This document shows positions 17,438 through 26,756 of a DNA stretch of 64,000 bases, piece after piece. The stretch comes from Pelistega suis. GTDB taxonomy: Bacteria; Pseudomonadota; Gammaproteobacteria; Burkholderiales; Burkholderiaceae_B. How positions within the stretch are numbered: position 1 is the first letter of the stretch; every line of letters begins with the position of its first letter. The stretch covers positions 310,001-374,000 of the forward strand of contig NZ_JABGBN010000001.1 of assembly GCF_013133795.1 (NCBI RefSeq). Direction: 5' to 3'. A model generated the notes under the pieces. That model saw nothing but the letters and a program-made list of their open reading frames with translations. It was not told where the DNA came from and did no database searches. Both the position numbers and the translations under genes were made by a program.

Positions 17438-18034
17438 TTATTGAATAGCTAATCCACGAACGAGAAGAGAGCCTTGTAAAAAAGGACCTAATAAACCTTG
17501 AGAGGCAAGAATAACGTCTGCAAGCTCTCTTGCAGCGCCATATCCTCCTTGAACAGAGGTTACCCAATGTGCAGCTTGTTGAATATAAATTGGGGCATGG
17601 GGTACGCTGACCGCTAAGCCTACTTTTTGCATCGCTTGTAAATCAATAATATCATCACCAATATAGGCGATTTGGTCTAAGGTAAAACCATTTTCTGAGG
17701 CGACAGTTGAAATCAGCTGACCTTTATTGCGTGCATCTTGGTAGACGAGAGCAATGCCTAAGTCAGCCGCACGACGTGTGACGATAGGACCGCTACGCCC
17801 CGTAATCAGCGCCACTCGGATGCCGCTTTGTTTAAGCATTTTTAAACCATGACCATCTAGAGCATTAAAGCGTTTGAGTTGCTCTCCTGCTTCGTTATAT
17901 AAGAGAGAGCCATCTGTAAGTACACCGTCTACATCTAGTGCAAGGAGACGAATATTTTCAGCGCGTTGACGTACTGTTTCGGGTACTTTTGAGAGAATCA
18001 ATGATTCAGCAGGATGAGGGATTTTATTTGTCAT
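17438..18034 (-). CDS. kdsC: 3-deoxy-D-manno-octulosonate 8-phosphate phosphatase
   Basis: A 198-residue HAD phosphatase (C0 type, no cap). The nucleophile motif is LALDVDGVLTDGSL, motif II is in ALITGRSG, and motif IV is YIGDDIIDLQAM. It removes phosphate from KDO-8-P to give KDO for LPS inner core. It lies 11 bases after kdsD in the same transcript, giving consecutive KDO steps together with LPS export genes. Confidence 0.95.
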   Translation of the reverse strand: MTNKIPHPAESLILSKVPETVRQRAENIRLLALDVDGVLTDGSLLYNEAGEQLKRFNALDGHGLKMLKQSGIRVALITGRSGPIVTRRAADLGIALVYQDARNKGQLISTVASENGFTLDQIAYIGDDIIDLQAMQKVGLAVSVPHAPIYIQQAAHWVTSVQGGYGAARELADVILASQGLLGPFLQGSLLVRGLAIQ

Positions 18035-18045
18035 GGTGTTTTTTA

Positions 18046-19020
18046 TTAAATAACTTTGGCGGTCATTAAATCGTGCATATGTAAAGCACCAATAAGAACG
18101 CCGTTTGAGTCAGTGACTAAAATATGAGATACACGAGCTGTTTCCATAACGCTAGCAGCTTCAACGGCTAGTGCGTCTGAGGCAATGCTTTTAGGTTGAG
18201 CGGACATCACGTCTTTGATGAGATAATGTCGAATATCCCCTTCTTTTTGGATAAGGCGACGTAAATCTCCGTCGGTAAAAATGCCAATAGGTTTGCCATG
18301 CTTATCTATGACACAGGTCATCCCCATGCGTTTGCTTGACATAATAGCCAGCGCTTGCGTCAATGGTGTGTCAGGTGTAGTAATAGGTAAGTCATCTCCT
18401 TGGCGCATAACATCATAAACATGGGTGAGTAAGCGACGTCCTAATGCCCCACCCGGATGAGAACGAGCAAAGTCAGATGCACCAAAATGACGTGCTTCTA
18501 AACAGGCGACTGCTAATGCATCACCTAGGGCAAGCGTCACCGTGGTACTGGCAGTGGGAGCTAGACCAAGAGGGCAGGCCTCCTTTTCTACGTGCGCATT
18601 GAGAAAAATATCACTCATTTTTGCTAAGTCTGAGCTAGGATTTCCACCGATACCGATAACCTTAGTGCCTAATCGGCGAATCACAGGCAAGATGGTAGAT
18701 AATTCATTAGACTGTCCGGAATAGGAAATGGCGATGACGACATCTTCTCCTGTTACCATGCCTAAATCACCATGAACCGCTTCAGCAGAGTGAACAAAAA
18801 AGGCAGGAGACCCTGTGGAAGCAAGAGTAGCGGCTATTTTGCGACCAATATGACCTGATTTGCCGATGCCAGTGACGACAACACGACCTTTGCATGCTAG
18901 AAGTATTTCTACAGCTTTAATAAAAGTATCGTCTAAGCGAGCAGCAAGAGATACCAAAGCCTCGGCTTCGGTAGAGATTGTATTTTTTCCTGATAAAAGA
19001 TAAGCATGCATATTCTTCAT
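18046..19020 (-). CDS. kdsD: Arabinose-5-phosphate isomerase
   Basis: A 324-residue KpsF/GutQ-family enzyme converting ribulose-5-P to arabinose-5-P, the first step of KDO synthesis. The N-terminal SIS domain shows VVVTGIGKSGHIGRKIAATLASTGSPAFFVH and SYSGQSNEL. Two CBS domains follow (about residues 205-324: VYDVMRQGDDLPI, VKDVMSAQPKSIA). It is the first gene of the kdsD-kdsC-lptCAB run and divergent from apt over 117 bases, which should hold both promoters. Confidence 0.95.
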   Translation of the reverse strand: MKNMHAYLLSGKNTISTEAEALVSLAARLDDTFIKAVEILLACKGRVVVTGIGKSGHIGRKIAATLASTGSPAFFVHSAEAVHGDLGMVTGEDVVIAISYSGQSNELSTILPVIRRLGTKVIGIGGNPSSDLAKMSDIFLNAHVEKEACPLGLAPTASTTVTLALGDALAVACLEARHFGASDFARSHPGGALGRRLLTHVYDVMRQGDDLPITTPDTPLTQALAIMSSKRMGMTCVIDKHGKPIGIFTDGDLRRLIQKEGDIRHYLIKDVMSAQPKSIASDALAVEAASVMETARVSHILVTDSNGVLIGALHMHDLMTAKVI

Positions 19021-19137
19021 AAGTGTATTTTAATGTAAGTCATTAGCAAAATTTGGAGTTTCGTAATGACGTGCAAAAACTTATCTGTTTAAGGCTATAA
19101 TCATGAGTTGCTATTTTACTCTTTTAGGTTTATCGAT

Positions 19138-19674
19138 ATGCAATACAATCCAGTTGAAACCGTTCGTCAGTCTATTCGTTCGATTAGTGATTGGCCAAAA
19201 CCAGGGGTCACTTTTCGAGATATTACGCCTGTATTGCAAGACCCTCGTTGCTTTCGTATGTTGATTGATATCTTTGTTGCTCGTTATATGCGCCAGCGAT
19301 TGGATTTAGTCGCAGGAGTGGATGCTCGAGGCTTTATCATTGGTAGTGTGATTGCTTATGAGTTGAATCTTGGATTTGTGCCTATTCGTAAAAAAGGAAA
19401 GTTACCTTTTGAGACTGTTGGAGAGGACTATGATTTGGAATATGGTAGTTCTTCGGTAGAAATTCATACAGATGCTGTTAAGCCTGGGCAAAGAGTGCTA
19501 TTGATGGATGATCTTATTGCAACAGGAGGCACTTTGTTGGCTGCAAGTCGGTTATTGCAACGCTTGGGCGCTAATGTGGTTGAAGCGGCGGCGATTATTG
19601 ATTTGCCAGAATTAGGCGGGTCTAAATTGATTAAAGAAAGCGGTTTACCAGTTCATGCCTTATATGAATTTTAA
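19138..19674 (+). CDS. apt: Adenine phosphoribosyltransferase
   Basis: A 178-residue type I PRTase salvaging adenine to AMP with PRPP. The PRPP loop is [14 protein letters not shown], and [10 protein letters not shown] and [10 protein letters not shown] are the usual neighbours. ATG 19138 ([16 protein letters not shown]) is preferred, with AGG about nine bases upstream; ATG 19108 would add ten unrelated residues. A bidirectional terminator separates it from convergent ilvA. Confidence 0.95.
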   Translation: MQYNPVETVRQSIRSISDWPKPGVTFRDITPVLQDPRCFRMLIDIFVARYMRQRLDLVAGVDARGFIIGSVIAYELNLGFVPIRKKGKLPFETVGEDYDLEYGSSSVEIHTDAVKPGQRVLLMDDLIATGGTLLAASRLLQRLGANVVEAAAIIDLPELGGSKLIKESGLPVHALYEF

Positions 19675-19696
19675 TAAGTCGATAAGCACTTCTTGT

Positions 19697-19726
19697 AAAA
19701 AAGCTCAGCCTGAACTGAGCTTTTTT
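19697..19726. terminator. Bidirectional terminator between apt and ilvA
   Basis: AAAAAAGCTCAG (19697-19708) pairs with CTGAGCTTTTTT (19715-19726). A-tract and T-tract flank the 12-bp symmetrical stem, so it can serve both convergent genes. Confidence 0.9.
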
Positions 19727-19748
19727 GTTGTGTGTAATGTAAAAATAC

Positions 19749-21257
19749 CTAGAGAAATAATTTATAAGCAGGATTATTGCTCTCATTGGTATAGGGATAA
19801 CCTAGTTCTTCTAAGAAAACTTTAAAGGATTTTTTGTCAGAAGGAGGGACTTGCATACCGACTAGAACGTGTCCAAAATCACCTCCCATATTACGATAGT
19901 GGAATAAGCTAATATTCCACTCTGGACTCATAGCATCCAAGAATCGCATTAGAGCACCGGGGCGCTCAGGGAACTCAAAACGATAAAGCTCTTCATGTTC
20001 GGCGAGTACAGAGCGTCCACCGACCATATAGCGTAGATGAGTTTTAGCTAAATCATCATTGGTCAGATTAAGTACTTCAAACTTGTTCTTTTCGAGTAAT
20101 TTTTGCGTTTTTTCAGCATCATCTGCTAGCGATGTTTGTACGCCAACAAAAACATGTGCTTTGGTTTTATCGGAAATGCGATAGTTAAACTCAGTGACAT
20201 TACGACTACCAAGTGTTGCACAGAGCTGTTTAAAGCTTCCTCGTACTTCAGGTAAGGTGACAGAAAACAATGCTTCTTTGTGCTCACCTACTTCGGCACG
20301 TTCTGCTACAAAACGTAGGCGGTCAAAGTTCATATTAGCACCAGAGGTAACGGCAACGATATTTCTATTTTTCCAGCGGTGTAGTTGTGCGTATTTTTTG
20401 GCACCAGCAACGGATAGTGCTCCTGCAGGTTCTAGGATATTGCGTGTATCTTGGAAAACATCGCGTAAAGCCGCACAAATTTCATCGGTGTTTACGGTGA
20501 TGTAGTCATCCACCAATGTTTTACATAATTTGAATGTTTCTGCTCCAACTTGTTTTACGGCAGTACCGTCAGAGAATAAGCCGACATCATTTAAGGTGAC
20601 GCGACGGTTATTTTTGACGCTCTTAATCATAGCGCAAGAGTCTTCTGTTTGAACGCCAATGACCTTGATAGAGGGATCTAATGCTTTAATATACGCCGCT
20701 ACCCCTGCAATCAGTCCGCCGCCACCGATAGCACAAAAAATGGCATCGGGTTTTTGAGGGGATTGACGTAAAATCTCCATAGCAATCGTGCCTTGGCCTG
20801 CAATTACATAAGGGTCATCAAAGGGGTGAACAAAGGTGAGTTTCTCTTTCTTTTCAAGTTCAAGAGCATGTGCATACGCATCTGAATAGCTGGTTCCTGC
20901 AAGAATAACCTCACCACCTAAACGACGGACGGCGTCCACTTTTACCTGAGGAGTGGATGTTGGCATGACAATCACAGCACGACAGGCTAGTTTTTGGGCA
21001 GAAAATGCCACGCCTTGTGCGTGATTACCAGCTGAGGCAGCAATTACCCCTCGATCTAACTCTTTACGAGAAAGATGCGCCATTTTGTTATAGGCACCAC
21101 GAATTTTAAAACTGAAAACTTGTTGCGTATCTTCACGTTTTAAATAAATGGCATTGTTAGTCTTACTGGAGAGTAATTTTGCAAAATCAAGGCTAGTTTC
21201 CTCGGCAACCTCATATACTTTTGCGGTGAGAATCTGTTTTAAATAAGAGTTTTTCAT
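19749..21257 (-). CDS. ilvA: Threonine ammonia-lyase, biosynthetic
   Basis: A 502-residue PLP enzyme deaminating threonine to 2-oxobutanoate for isoleucine synthesis. The PLP lysine lies in YLKREDTQQVFSFKIRGAYNKM, the phosphate-binding loop is AIGGGGLIAG, and two C-terminal ACT-like regulatory domains (about residues 325-500) mark the long, isoleucine-inhibited form. The start codon overlaps the pxpA stop by 4 bases. Being the last gene of a phoB-phoR-pxpBCA chain is unusual for ilvA. Confidence 0.96.
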   Translation of the reverse strand: MKNSYLKQILTAKVYEVAEETSLDFAKLLSSKTNNAIYLKREDTQQVFSFKIRGAYNKMAHLSRKELDRGVIAASAGNHAQGVAFSAQKLACRAVIVMPTSTPQVKVDAVRRLGGEVILAGTSYSDAYAHALELEKKEKLTFVHPFDDPYVIAGQGTIAMEILRQSPQKPDAIFCAIGGGGLIAGVAAYIKALDPSIKVIGVQTEDSCAMIKSVKNNRRVTLNDVGLFSDGTAVKQVGAETFKLCKTLVDDYITVNTDEICAALRDVFQDTRNILEPAGALSVAGAKKYAQLHRWKNRNIVAVTSGANMNFDRLRFVAERAEVGEHKEALFSVTLPEVRGSFKQLCATLGSRNVTEFNYRISDKTKAHVFVGVQTSLADDAEKTQKLLEKNKFEVLNLTNDDLAKTHLRYMVGGRSVLAEHEELYRFEFPERPGALMRFLDAMSPEWNISLFHYRNMGGDFGHVLVGMQVPPSDKKSFKVFLEELGYPYTNESNNPAYKLFL

Positions 21258-21997
21258 GCGATAAGCCCTTCTTGCTTAAGTACTGAATGGATTTTTTGGG
21301 CAAAAACTAAAGCACCAGCTTGATCGCCATGAATACATAGGGTATCGGCTTGAATGGGAATTTTTTTGCCTGATTGAGCTATCACAAAGCCGTCTTTGAC
21401 CATATGTAGGACTTGTTGAATAGAGACTTCTATCTCGGTAATCATCGCACCTGCCTGTGTACGAGGCGTTAGCATGCCGTCATCTTGATAACTACGATCG
21501 GCAAATACTTCTTGTTTGACCGTAAGTCCCAACGATTGTGCAATAGTGACTGCTTTGCTATTAGCGAGTGTAAATAATATGAGAGAAGGGTCTACATCAT
21601 ACACAGCCTGTGCAATGGCCGTCGCTAGCCCTTCATTATTGGCCGACATATTATAAAGGGCGCCATGTGGTTTGACATGATGAAGTTTTGCCCCTTGGCT
21701 TTTGGCTACGGCTGCGAGAGCACCAATTTGGACAACGACTAAATCATAGGCTTGTTCTGGTGTAATAGGAATATTGCGACGACCAAACCCTATTAAATCA
21801 TTAAAACCGGGGTGGGCACCAATATTGACGTTGTGTTTAATAGCATCAGCAACGGTTTTTCTCATTGTATGGGGGTCACCGGCATGGAAACCACAAGCAA
21901 TATTAGCGGAGTGAATATAAGGCATAATGTCGCTATCATGTCCCATTTTCCAAGCCCCAAAGCTTTCACCCATATCACAGTTTAAATCTATCGTCAT
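21254..21997 (-). CDS. pxpA: 5-oxoprolinase subunit A
   Basis: A 247-residue LamB/YcsF-family protein (MTIDLNCDMGESFGAW start, ANIACGFHAGDPHTM, HHVKPHGALYN). With PxpB and PxpC it forms the ATP-dependent prokaryotic 5-oxoprolinase, opening 5-oxoproline to glutamate. It follows pxpC by 12 bases and overlaps ilvA by 4. Confidence 0.95.
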   Translation of the reverse strand: MTIDLNCDMGESFGAWKMGHDSDIMPYIHSANIACGFHAGDPHTMRKTVADAIKHNVNIGAHPGFNDLIGFGRRNIPITPEQAYDLVVVQIGALAAVAKSQGAKLHHVKPHGALYNMSANNEGLATAIAQAVYDVDPSLILFTLANSKAVTIAQSLGLTVKQEVFADRSYQDDGMLTPRTQAGAMITEIEVSIQQVLHMVKDGFVIAQSGKKIPIQADTLCIHGDQAGALVFAQKIHSVLKQEGLIA

Positions 21998-22009
21998 TTT
22001 GTTCTTATC

Positions 22010-23020
22010 CTAGAAATATGTGAATTTGTCCGTTAAAAAGTCTACTGTATCACGAAGTTGTACTTGGAGTTGTTTAAATCGAGCATTTCGTTCTGCCCAG
22101 ATTTTTTGTGCTTCATCAATGGTAGTTAAGGAAAAACGAACACTTTGTCCCGGTAAAGATTGTGCGAGATAGCCTAAGTCTGCTGTGATAACATTAGCCA
22201 GTTTAGGATAGCCTCCAGTACTTTGGCGATCTGCCATGAGCACAATAGGGTTTCCATCGGGAGGTACTTGAATAGTGCCAAAGGAGGTAGGCTCTGAATA
22301 AATTTGTAGTGGTTCAGTAAGATTTAGTGAACAACCTTGCAAGCGATAACCCATCCGATCGGATTGAGCGCTAATTTTGTATTCTGTATCTAAGAATTGA
22401 TGAATAGAGTCATCGGTAAATTTTGCAAAATGGGTGCCTGGTATCACTCGTAAAGTTTGTCTTGGCTGAATACCTAGACCTGAGGTCAAATATAAGCTAC
22501 GTGAGGCGATAAATTGTTTGATTTCTAAAATATGACGAGAGCGGAAACGACCATTTAATTCAAGGATATCGTCTTTTTGTAGCGCTCTTCCTTGGATGCC
22601 ACCTAGTTTTGACTTTAAATCGGTGCTAAAACTATTGAGTACTTTATTGCCTTTTAGTCCTCCAAATAGCGCTAAATAAGCTCGTGCTCCCGTATTGTCA
22701 GAGCTGGATTTAAAGCTTAGAGTTTGTCCTGGAGTTAAGATATAACTACGGTTGTTTTGAATAGGTTCATTATCAATATGGGGACTCAGAAAGGCCCCTG
22801 TAATAGCGATGCATGCATTGCTATCAAATCGTAGGGTAGGGCCTGTGAGAGTGATTTCTAAGCAGGGTAGAATACGAGAATTGCCTACCAGAATATTGGC
22901 TAGTCGTAGGGCACTAGGATCCATAGCACCTGTAACGCCAACGCCTAGCCGCTGATATTGCCAACGTCCTTCATCTTGGATGGTACTAAGCATGCCGGGT
23001 TTTATAACAACAATACTCAT
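22010..23020 (-). CDS. pxpC: 5-oxoprolinase subunit C (biotin-dependent carboxyltransferase-like)
   Basis: A 336-residue AHS2/KipA-like protein: VVIKPGMLSTIQDEGRWQYQRLGVGVTGAMDPSALRLAN start and the conserved PDGNPIVLMADRQSTGGYPK. It is the large catalytic partner of PxpB. It starts one base after the pxpB stop, so the two are translationally linked. Many databases call it an allophanate hydrolase subunit 2 homologue, but the neighbouring pxpA makes 5-oxoprolinase the better call. Confidence 0.93.
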   Translation of the reverse strand: MSIVVIKPGMLSTIQDEGRWQYQRLGVGVTGAMDPSALRLANILVGNSRILPCLEITLTGPTLRFDSNACIAITGAFLSPHIDNEPIQNNRSYILTPGQTLSFKSSSDNTGARAYLALFGGLKGNKVLNSFSTDLKSKLGGIQGRALQKDDILELNGRFRSRHILEIKQFIASRSLYLTSGLGIQPRQTLRVIPGTHFAKFTDDSIHQFLDTEYKISAQSDRMGYRLQGCSLNLTEPLQIYSEPTSFGTIQVPPDGNPIVLMADRQSTGGYPKLANVITADLGYLAQSLPGQSVRFSLTTIDEAQKIWAERNARFKQLQVQLRDTVDFLTDKFTYF

Positions 23021-23021
23021 C

Positions 23022-23750
23022 TTATTTTAAGCTTAAAAATTCTTCTTTAGAAATGGGGTTGAAAACAATTAAATCACCGGGCTGGTAGAGCGTATATGGT
23101 GCATTATTCTCATCAAATAGTTTAATAGGGGTTCTGCCGATAATATGCCAACCTCCTGGAGTTTCGTAGGGATAGATAACACATTGACGATTAGCAATCG
23201 CAATGGAGCCTGCTTCTAATTTTACTCTAGGTGTAGCACGACGAGGAATGTTAAGTTTTTCGTCGAATAGTCCTAAATAAGGTAAACCGGGAGAAAAGCC
23301 CAACATAAATACACGAACAGGGTGTTGACTATGAAGACGAATAATATCTTCAACACTGATTTGTAATGTGTGAGATAGTTCTTCTAAATCAATGCCAAAC
23401 TCTTTGTCGTAACAAACGGGTATTTCTACGGTTTTTGTAAAATTATTGTCATTGTTGCCTAGTACGAGATGTGCATCACAAATCGGTTTTAGCCAGTCGC
23501 TCAGTGTTTGAAATGCCGTAGCGCCTAGGATATCAAGATTGTAATAGACACCGACTGTACTGAAGGTCGGGATTGCCTCAATAATACCGTGAGCTGATTT
23601 ATTGGTTATTCGTGTATTGATTTCGTTAGCAATACGAATAGCAGCAGCATTAACCTCCACATCTGGATGTTGTTGCGAAAGAGATTGAATACGAATGATA
23701 AGCGTGCTATCACCTTCGTATTCGAATAAATAAGGGAGTGCTGTACTCAT
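23022..23750 (-). CDS. pxpB: 5-oxoprolinase subunit B
   Basis: A 242-residue AHS1/KipI-like protein with VCYDKEFGIDLEEL and the diagnostic MLGFSPGLPYLGLFDEKLNIPRRATPRVKLEAGSIAIA region. Its ATG overlaps the phoR stop (ATGA), an unusual coupling to a two-component sensor. It is the first of three pxp genes in the order B-C-A. Confidence 0.93.
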   Translation of the reverse strand: MSTALPYLFEYEGDSTLIIRIQSLSQQHPDVEVNAAAIRIANEINTRITNKSAHGIIEAIPTFSTVGVYYNLDILGATAFQTLSDWLKPICDAHLVLGNNDNNFTKTVEIPVCYDKEFGIDLEELSHTLQISVEDIIRLHSQHPVRVFMLGFSPGLPYLGLFDEKLNIPRRATPRVKLEAGSIAIANRQCVIYPYETPGGWHIIGRTPIKLFDENNAPYTLYQPGDLIVFNPISKEEFLSLK

Positions 23751-25048
23751 AAATTTGATGCAATATTTTCTTGTGGAAATACTAAACTAAAGGTGCTGCC
23801 TTTATTGAGTTTACTTTTAATCTGTAATTTTGCATTATGTCGAATCGCAATATGTTTAGTGATGGCTAGCCCTAAGCCTGTACCGCCTGATGCTCGCGAG
23901 CGGCTTTTATCTACGCGATAAAAACGCTCGGTAACGCGAGGAATATCACTTGGTGCAATGCCAAGACCTGAGTCAGTGACACTAAAGACAGCTTCATTTT
24001 GCTCATTGACCCCCCAGAAGACACTAATTGTGCCACCTGAAGGTGTATATCTTACTGCATTTGTAAGCAAGTTGGTAATAGCTGAGCTAAGTTCTGTTGC
24101 ATTGCCTGTTATGGTGAGGTCTTGGTTAATATCCCAATGAAAGCTATGTTGTTGGCTGGATAGTGCTTCAGTTTGTGCCCGCGCTTGTTCGATAAGGCTC
24201 TGTATCGCAACGGGGGGCTGGTCGCCGAGTTTGGTGGATTCTAGTGTTGATAAGGTGAGCAAATCACTGACAATAGCCAACATTCGGCTAGTTTGTTCTT
24301 GCATTAAACTTTCAAAGTGTTGGCGCTGTTCGGCTGAAATGGCTTCAGGGGGTAAGTCTTTGAGTGTTTCTAAAAAACCACTTAATACCGTTAGTGGAGT
24401 ACGAAGTTCATGAGAAACGTTGGCAACAAAGTCTTGTTGTGTGGTACGCAAGGTTTCTAATTGTGTGTTATCAAAACAAAGCAGTAGGATATTATCACCA
24501 TTGTATTGGGTTAACTCATATTTGAGGTGATAACGTCTTCCATCGCGAACTTCTGACACAAGAAAAGGTTTTGACCAATTGCCTTCAGAGACGTATTGAT
24601 AAAAATCTGGAGTACGAATATAGTTTAGTAAGTTGTGACCACTATCTTTTTTGTAATCAATATTAAGGAGCTGCTTGGCATGACGATTACACCAACGAAT
24701 CAGATAGTTTTTATCTAAAATAATGACAGCAGCGGGAAAGGCGTTGGCTGCCCATAAGATATTTTGATTAAGTTGATTTGATTGGGCTAAATCAATGGTT
24801 TGGCTACGAAAATGCTTATAAATAGGGTAGATGATTTGTTCGTATTTGCCAACATAACTTGGCGGTGTATTTTCGATATTATTGACCCAGCGTAGTGTTT
24901 TCAAAAATAAGCGGTAGTCCATAAGGACATAAGCAAATAATAAAATACCGATAGTAATAAGACCGGAAAAGCCTCCTTGCCATGATTGGACAAGAGAGGC
25001 TATGAGTAGGGTCAGGATTAAAAAAATAAAGGGTCTGGTGTTTAGCAT
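23747..25048 (-). CDS. phoR: Phosphate regulon sensor histidine kinase
   Basis: About 433 residues: two N-terminal transmembrane helices (about residues 6-45), a linker, a PAS domain (AANAFPAAVIILDKNYLIRWCN), HisKA with the phospho-accepting His in FVANVSHELRTPLTVL, and a HATPase_c domain (NLLTNAVRYTPSGGTI, SGLGIAPSDIPRVTERFYR, GTGLGLAITKHI). This is the PhoR layout. ATG 25048 (MLNTRPFIF) follows the phoB stop by seven bases; an earlier ATG would overlap phoB. No pst or phoU gene is nearby. Confidence 0.93.
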   Translation of the reverse strand: MLNTRPFIFLILTLLIASLVQSWQGGFSGLITIGILLFAYVLMDYRLFLKTLRWVNNIENTPPSYVGKYEQIIYPIYKHFRSQTIDLAQSNQLNQNILWAANAFPAAVIILDKNYLIRWCNRHAKQLLNIDYKKDSGHNLLNYIRTPDFYQYVSEGNWSKPFLVSEVRDGRRYHLKYELTQYNGDNILLLCFDNTQLETLRTTQQDFVANVSHELRTPLTVLSGFLETLKDLPPEAISAEQRQHFESLMQEQTSRMLAIVSDLLTLSTLESTKLGDQPPVAIQSLIEQARAQTEALSSQQHSFHWDINQDLTITGNATELSSAITNLLTNAVRYTPSGGTISVFWGVNEQNEAVFSVTDSGLGIAPSDIPRVTERFYRVDKSRSRASGGTGLGLAITKHIAIRHNAKLQIKSKLNKGSTFSLVFPQENIASNL

Positions 25049-25055
25049 ATATATG

Positions 25056-25751
25056 TCAAAGCGCGGGTTTGCTCGTAAAGCGATACCCGCTACCTCGTAC
25101 TGTCTCAATGAGATTATGGTGTTCGCTTGGTTCTAGCGCTTTACGTAAGCGACGAATATGCACATCAACGGTGCGTTCCTCTAAGAAAACATGATCGCCC
25201 CATACTAAATCAAGTAATTGGCCTCGTGTGAATACACGGTCGGTATGGGTCATAAAGAAATGCAGTAATCTAAATTCCGTTGGGCCAAGGGTGAGCTTTG
25301 TATCGTGACCTGTCACCCGATGAGCAACGGGATCTAAATGTAGACCAGCCACTGTAATTTCATCGTCGGTTAGCTGAGGGGAGCGACGACGCAATACAGC
25401 TTTAATACGTGCGAGCAATTCTTTGGGTGAGAATGGCTTGGTAATATAATCATCAGCCCCGCTTTCTAGCCCCTCAATTTTGTCATCTTCCGTACTTTTT
25501 GCTGTTAGCATAATAATAGGCGTATCACGCGTGCGTTCATCTTGTCGTAATGTGCGAGCGAGTGTGAGACCTGATGTAGTAGGAAGCATCCAATCTAATA
25601 GGATAAGGTCGGGTAGTTCAGCGTTAATCAGAATCTTAGCTTGTTCAGCATCCATTGCACGGAGCACTTTATGACCGGCAAAGGTCAAATTGACTGCAAT
25701 GAGTTCTTGAATTGCGGGTTCATCTTCAACAACGAGAATGGTACTTGCCAT
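25056..25751 (-). CDS. phoB: Phosphate regulon response regulator
   Basis: A 231-residue OmpR/PhoB-family regulator. The receiver acidic pair is EDE near residues 9-11, the phosphorylated Asp is Asp53 in LLDWMLPTTSGL, and the Lys is in YITKPFSPKEL. The C-terminal winged helix (about residues 130-228) ends in VRGSGYRFT. It activates phosphate-starvation genes when phosphorylated by PhoR. It is first in a minus-strand run with phoR, pxpBCA and ilvA and divergent from ubiE. Confidence 0.94.
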   Translation of the reverse strand: MASTILVVEDEPAIQELIAVNLTFAGHKVLRAMDAEQAKILINAELPDLILLDWMLPTTSGLTLARTLRQDERTRDTPIIMLTAKSTEDDKIEGLESGADDYITKPFSPKELLARIKAVLRRRSPQLTDDEITVAGLHLDPVAHRVTGHDTKLTLGPTEFRLLHFFMTHTDRVFTRGQLLDLVWGDHVFLEERTVDVHIRRLRKALEPSEHHNLIETVRGSGYRFTSKPAL

Positions 25752-25869
25752 AATAGGGTAAAATAAGAAAATCGATTGATAGGAAATGTATAAGTGACAG
25801 CTTATACGCTTAATTAGCTTATCCTAAACTTATTTTATGTCATGTTTGTGACAATTTATTGTAAAAATT

Positions 25870-26631
25870 ATGAGTATTGAAAATAAAACACCTGAACAAG
25901 AAACGACTCACTTTGGCTTCCAGACAGTAAAAGAAGTCGAAAAAGCGAATAAGGTCGCCAATGTATTTCATTCGGTGGCGGCACGTTATGATGTGATGAA
26001 CGATTTTATGTCGGTTGGTTTGCATCGCATTTGGAAAATGTTCACCATTGGTAAGTCTAATGTGCGTCCCGGCATGAAAGTGCTAGATATTGCCGCAGGG
26101 ACGGGTGACTTAACCATGGCTTTTGCGAAAAAAGTGGGCAAAACAGGTGAGGTATGGCATACCGATATTAATGAGTCTATGCTGAGTGTAGGTCGCGATC
26201 GTTTGATTGATAAGGGTTTTAGTGTACCTAGTGTTGTGTGTGATGCGGAAGCTTTGCCTTTTCCAGATAATTACTTTGATATTGTTACGGTGGCGTTCGG
26301 TTTACGGAATATGACGCACAAAGATAAGGCGTTGGCTGAAATGCTACGCGTCTTAAAACCGGGTGGTAAGCTATTAGTTTTAGAATTTTCACAAATCTAT
26401 AAGCCTTTAGCTCCAGCGTATGATTGGTATTCTTTTAATATTCTTCCTTGGTTAGGTAAAAAAGTGGCGAATGACGAAGACAGCTATCGCTATTTAGCGG
26501 AGTCTATCCGTATGCATCCAGACCAAGAAACACTGGCTCAAATGATGAGGGATGTGGGTTTTGAGCGAGTGAATTATCATAACCTAACAGCGGGTATTAC
26601 AGCTTTACATGAAGGAATTAAGCTTCGCTAA
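25870..26631 (+). CDS. ubiE: Ubiquinone/menaquinone biosynthesis C-methyltransferase
   Basis: A 253-residue SAM methyltransferase. [42 protein letters not shown] is the family N-terminus (shown here for identification through its FGFQTV and YDVMNDFMS parts), [12 protein letters not shown] is the SAM motif, and [15 protein letters not shown] and [11 protein letters not shown] follow. It performs the C-methylation of the ubiquinone ring. A Tim44-like gene, ubiJ and ubiB follow on the same strand, giving a local ubiquinone cluster like E. coli ubiE-ubiJ-ubiB with one gene inserted. Confidence 0.96.
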   Translation: MSIENKTPEQETTHFGFQTVKEVEKANKVANVFHSVAARYDVMNDFMSVGLHRIWKMFTIGKSNVRPGMKVLDIAAGTGDLTMAFAKKVGKTGEVWHTDINESMLSVGRDRLIDKGFSVPSVVCDAEALPFPDNYFDIVTVAFGLRNMTHKDKALAEMLRVLKPGGKLLVLEFSQIYKPLAPAYDWYSFNILPWLGKKVANDEDSYRYLAESIRMHPDQETLAQMMRDVGFERVNYHNLTAGITALHEGIKLR

Positions 26632-26640
26632 TCTGAGGCG

Positions 26641-26742
26641 TAGTGAGTGCTGGAAACCAACTGAAACTTAGTGATTTTACGTATAGTGAGGAAATTGTAT
26701 TTTATGCTACACTTGACTTCACTTAGTATGAAATTCACTAAT
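26641..26742 (+). promoter_or_regulatory. Cluster of TAGTGA/TCACTA half-sites before the Tim44-like gene
   Basis: Five variants of the same 6-7-mer occur in about 100 bases: TAGTGAG 26641, CTTAGTGA 26667, TATAGTGAG 26682, TTCACTTAG 26718 and TTCACTAAT 26734. The last two are in inverted orientation. They bracket the likely promoter of the downstream gene and may form a regulator binding region; chance in AT-rich DNA is not excluded. Confidence 0.35.
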
Positions 26743-26756
26743 ATTTAAAGGAAGTT

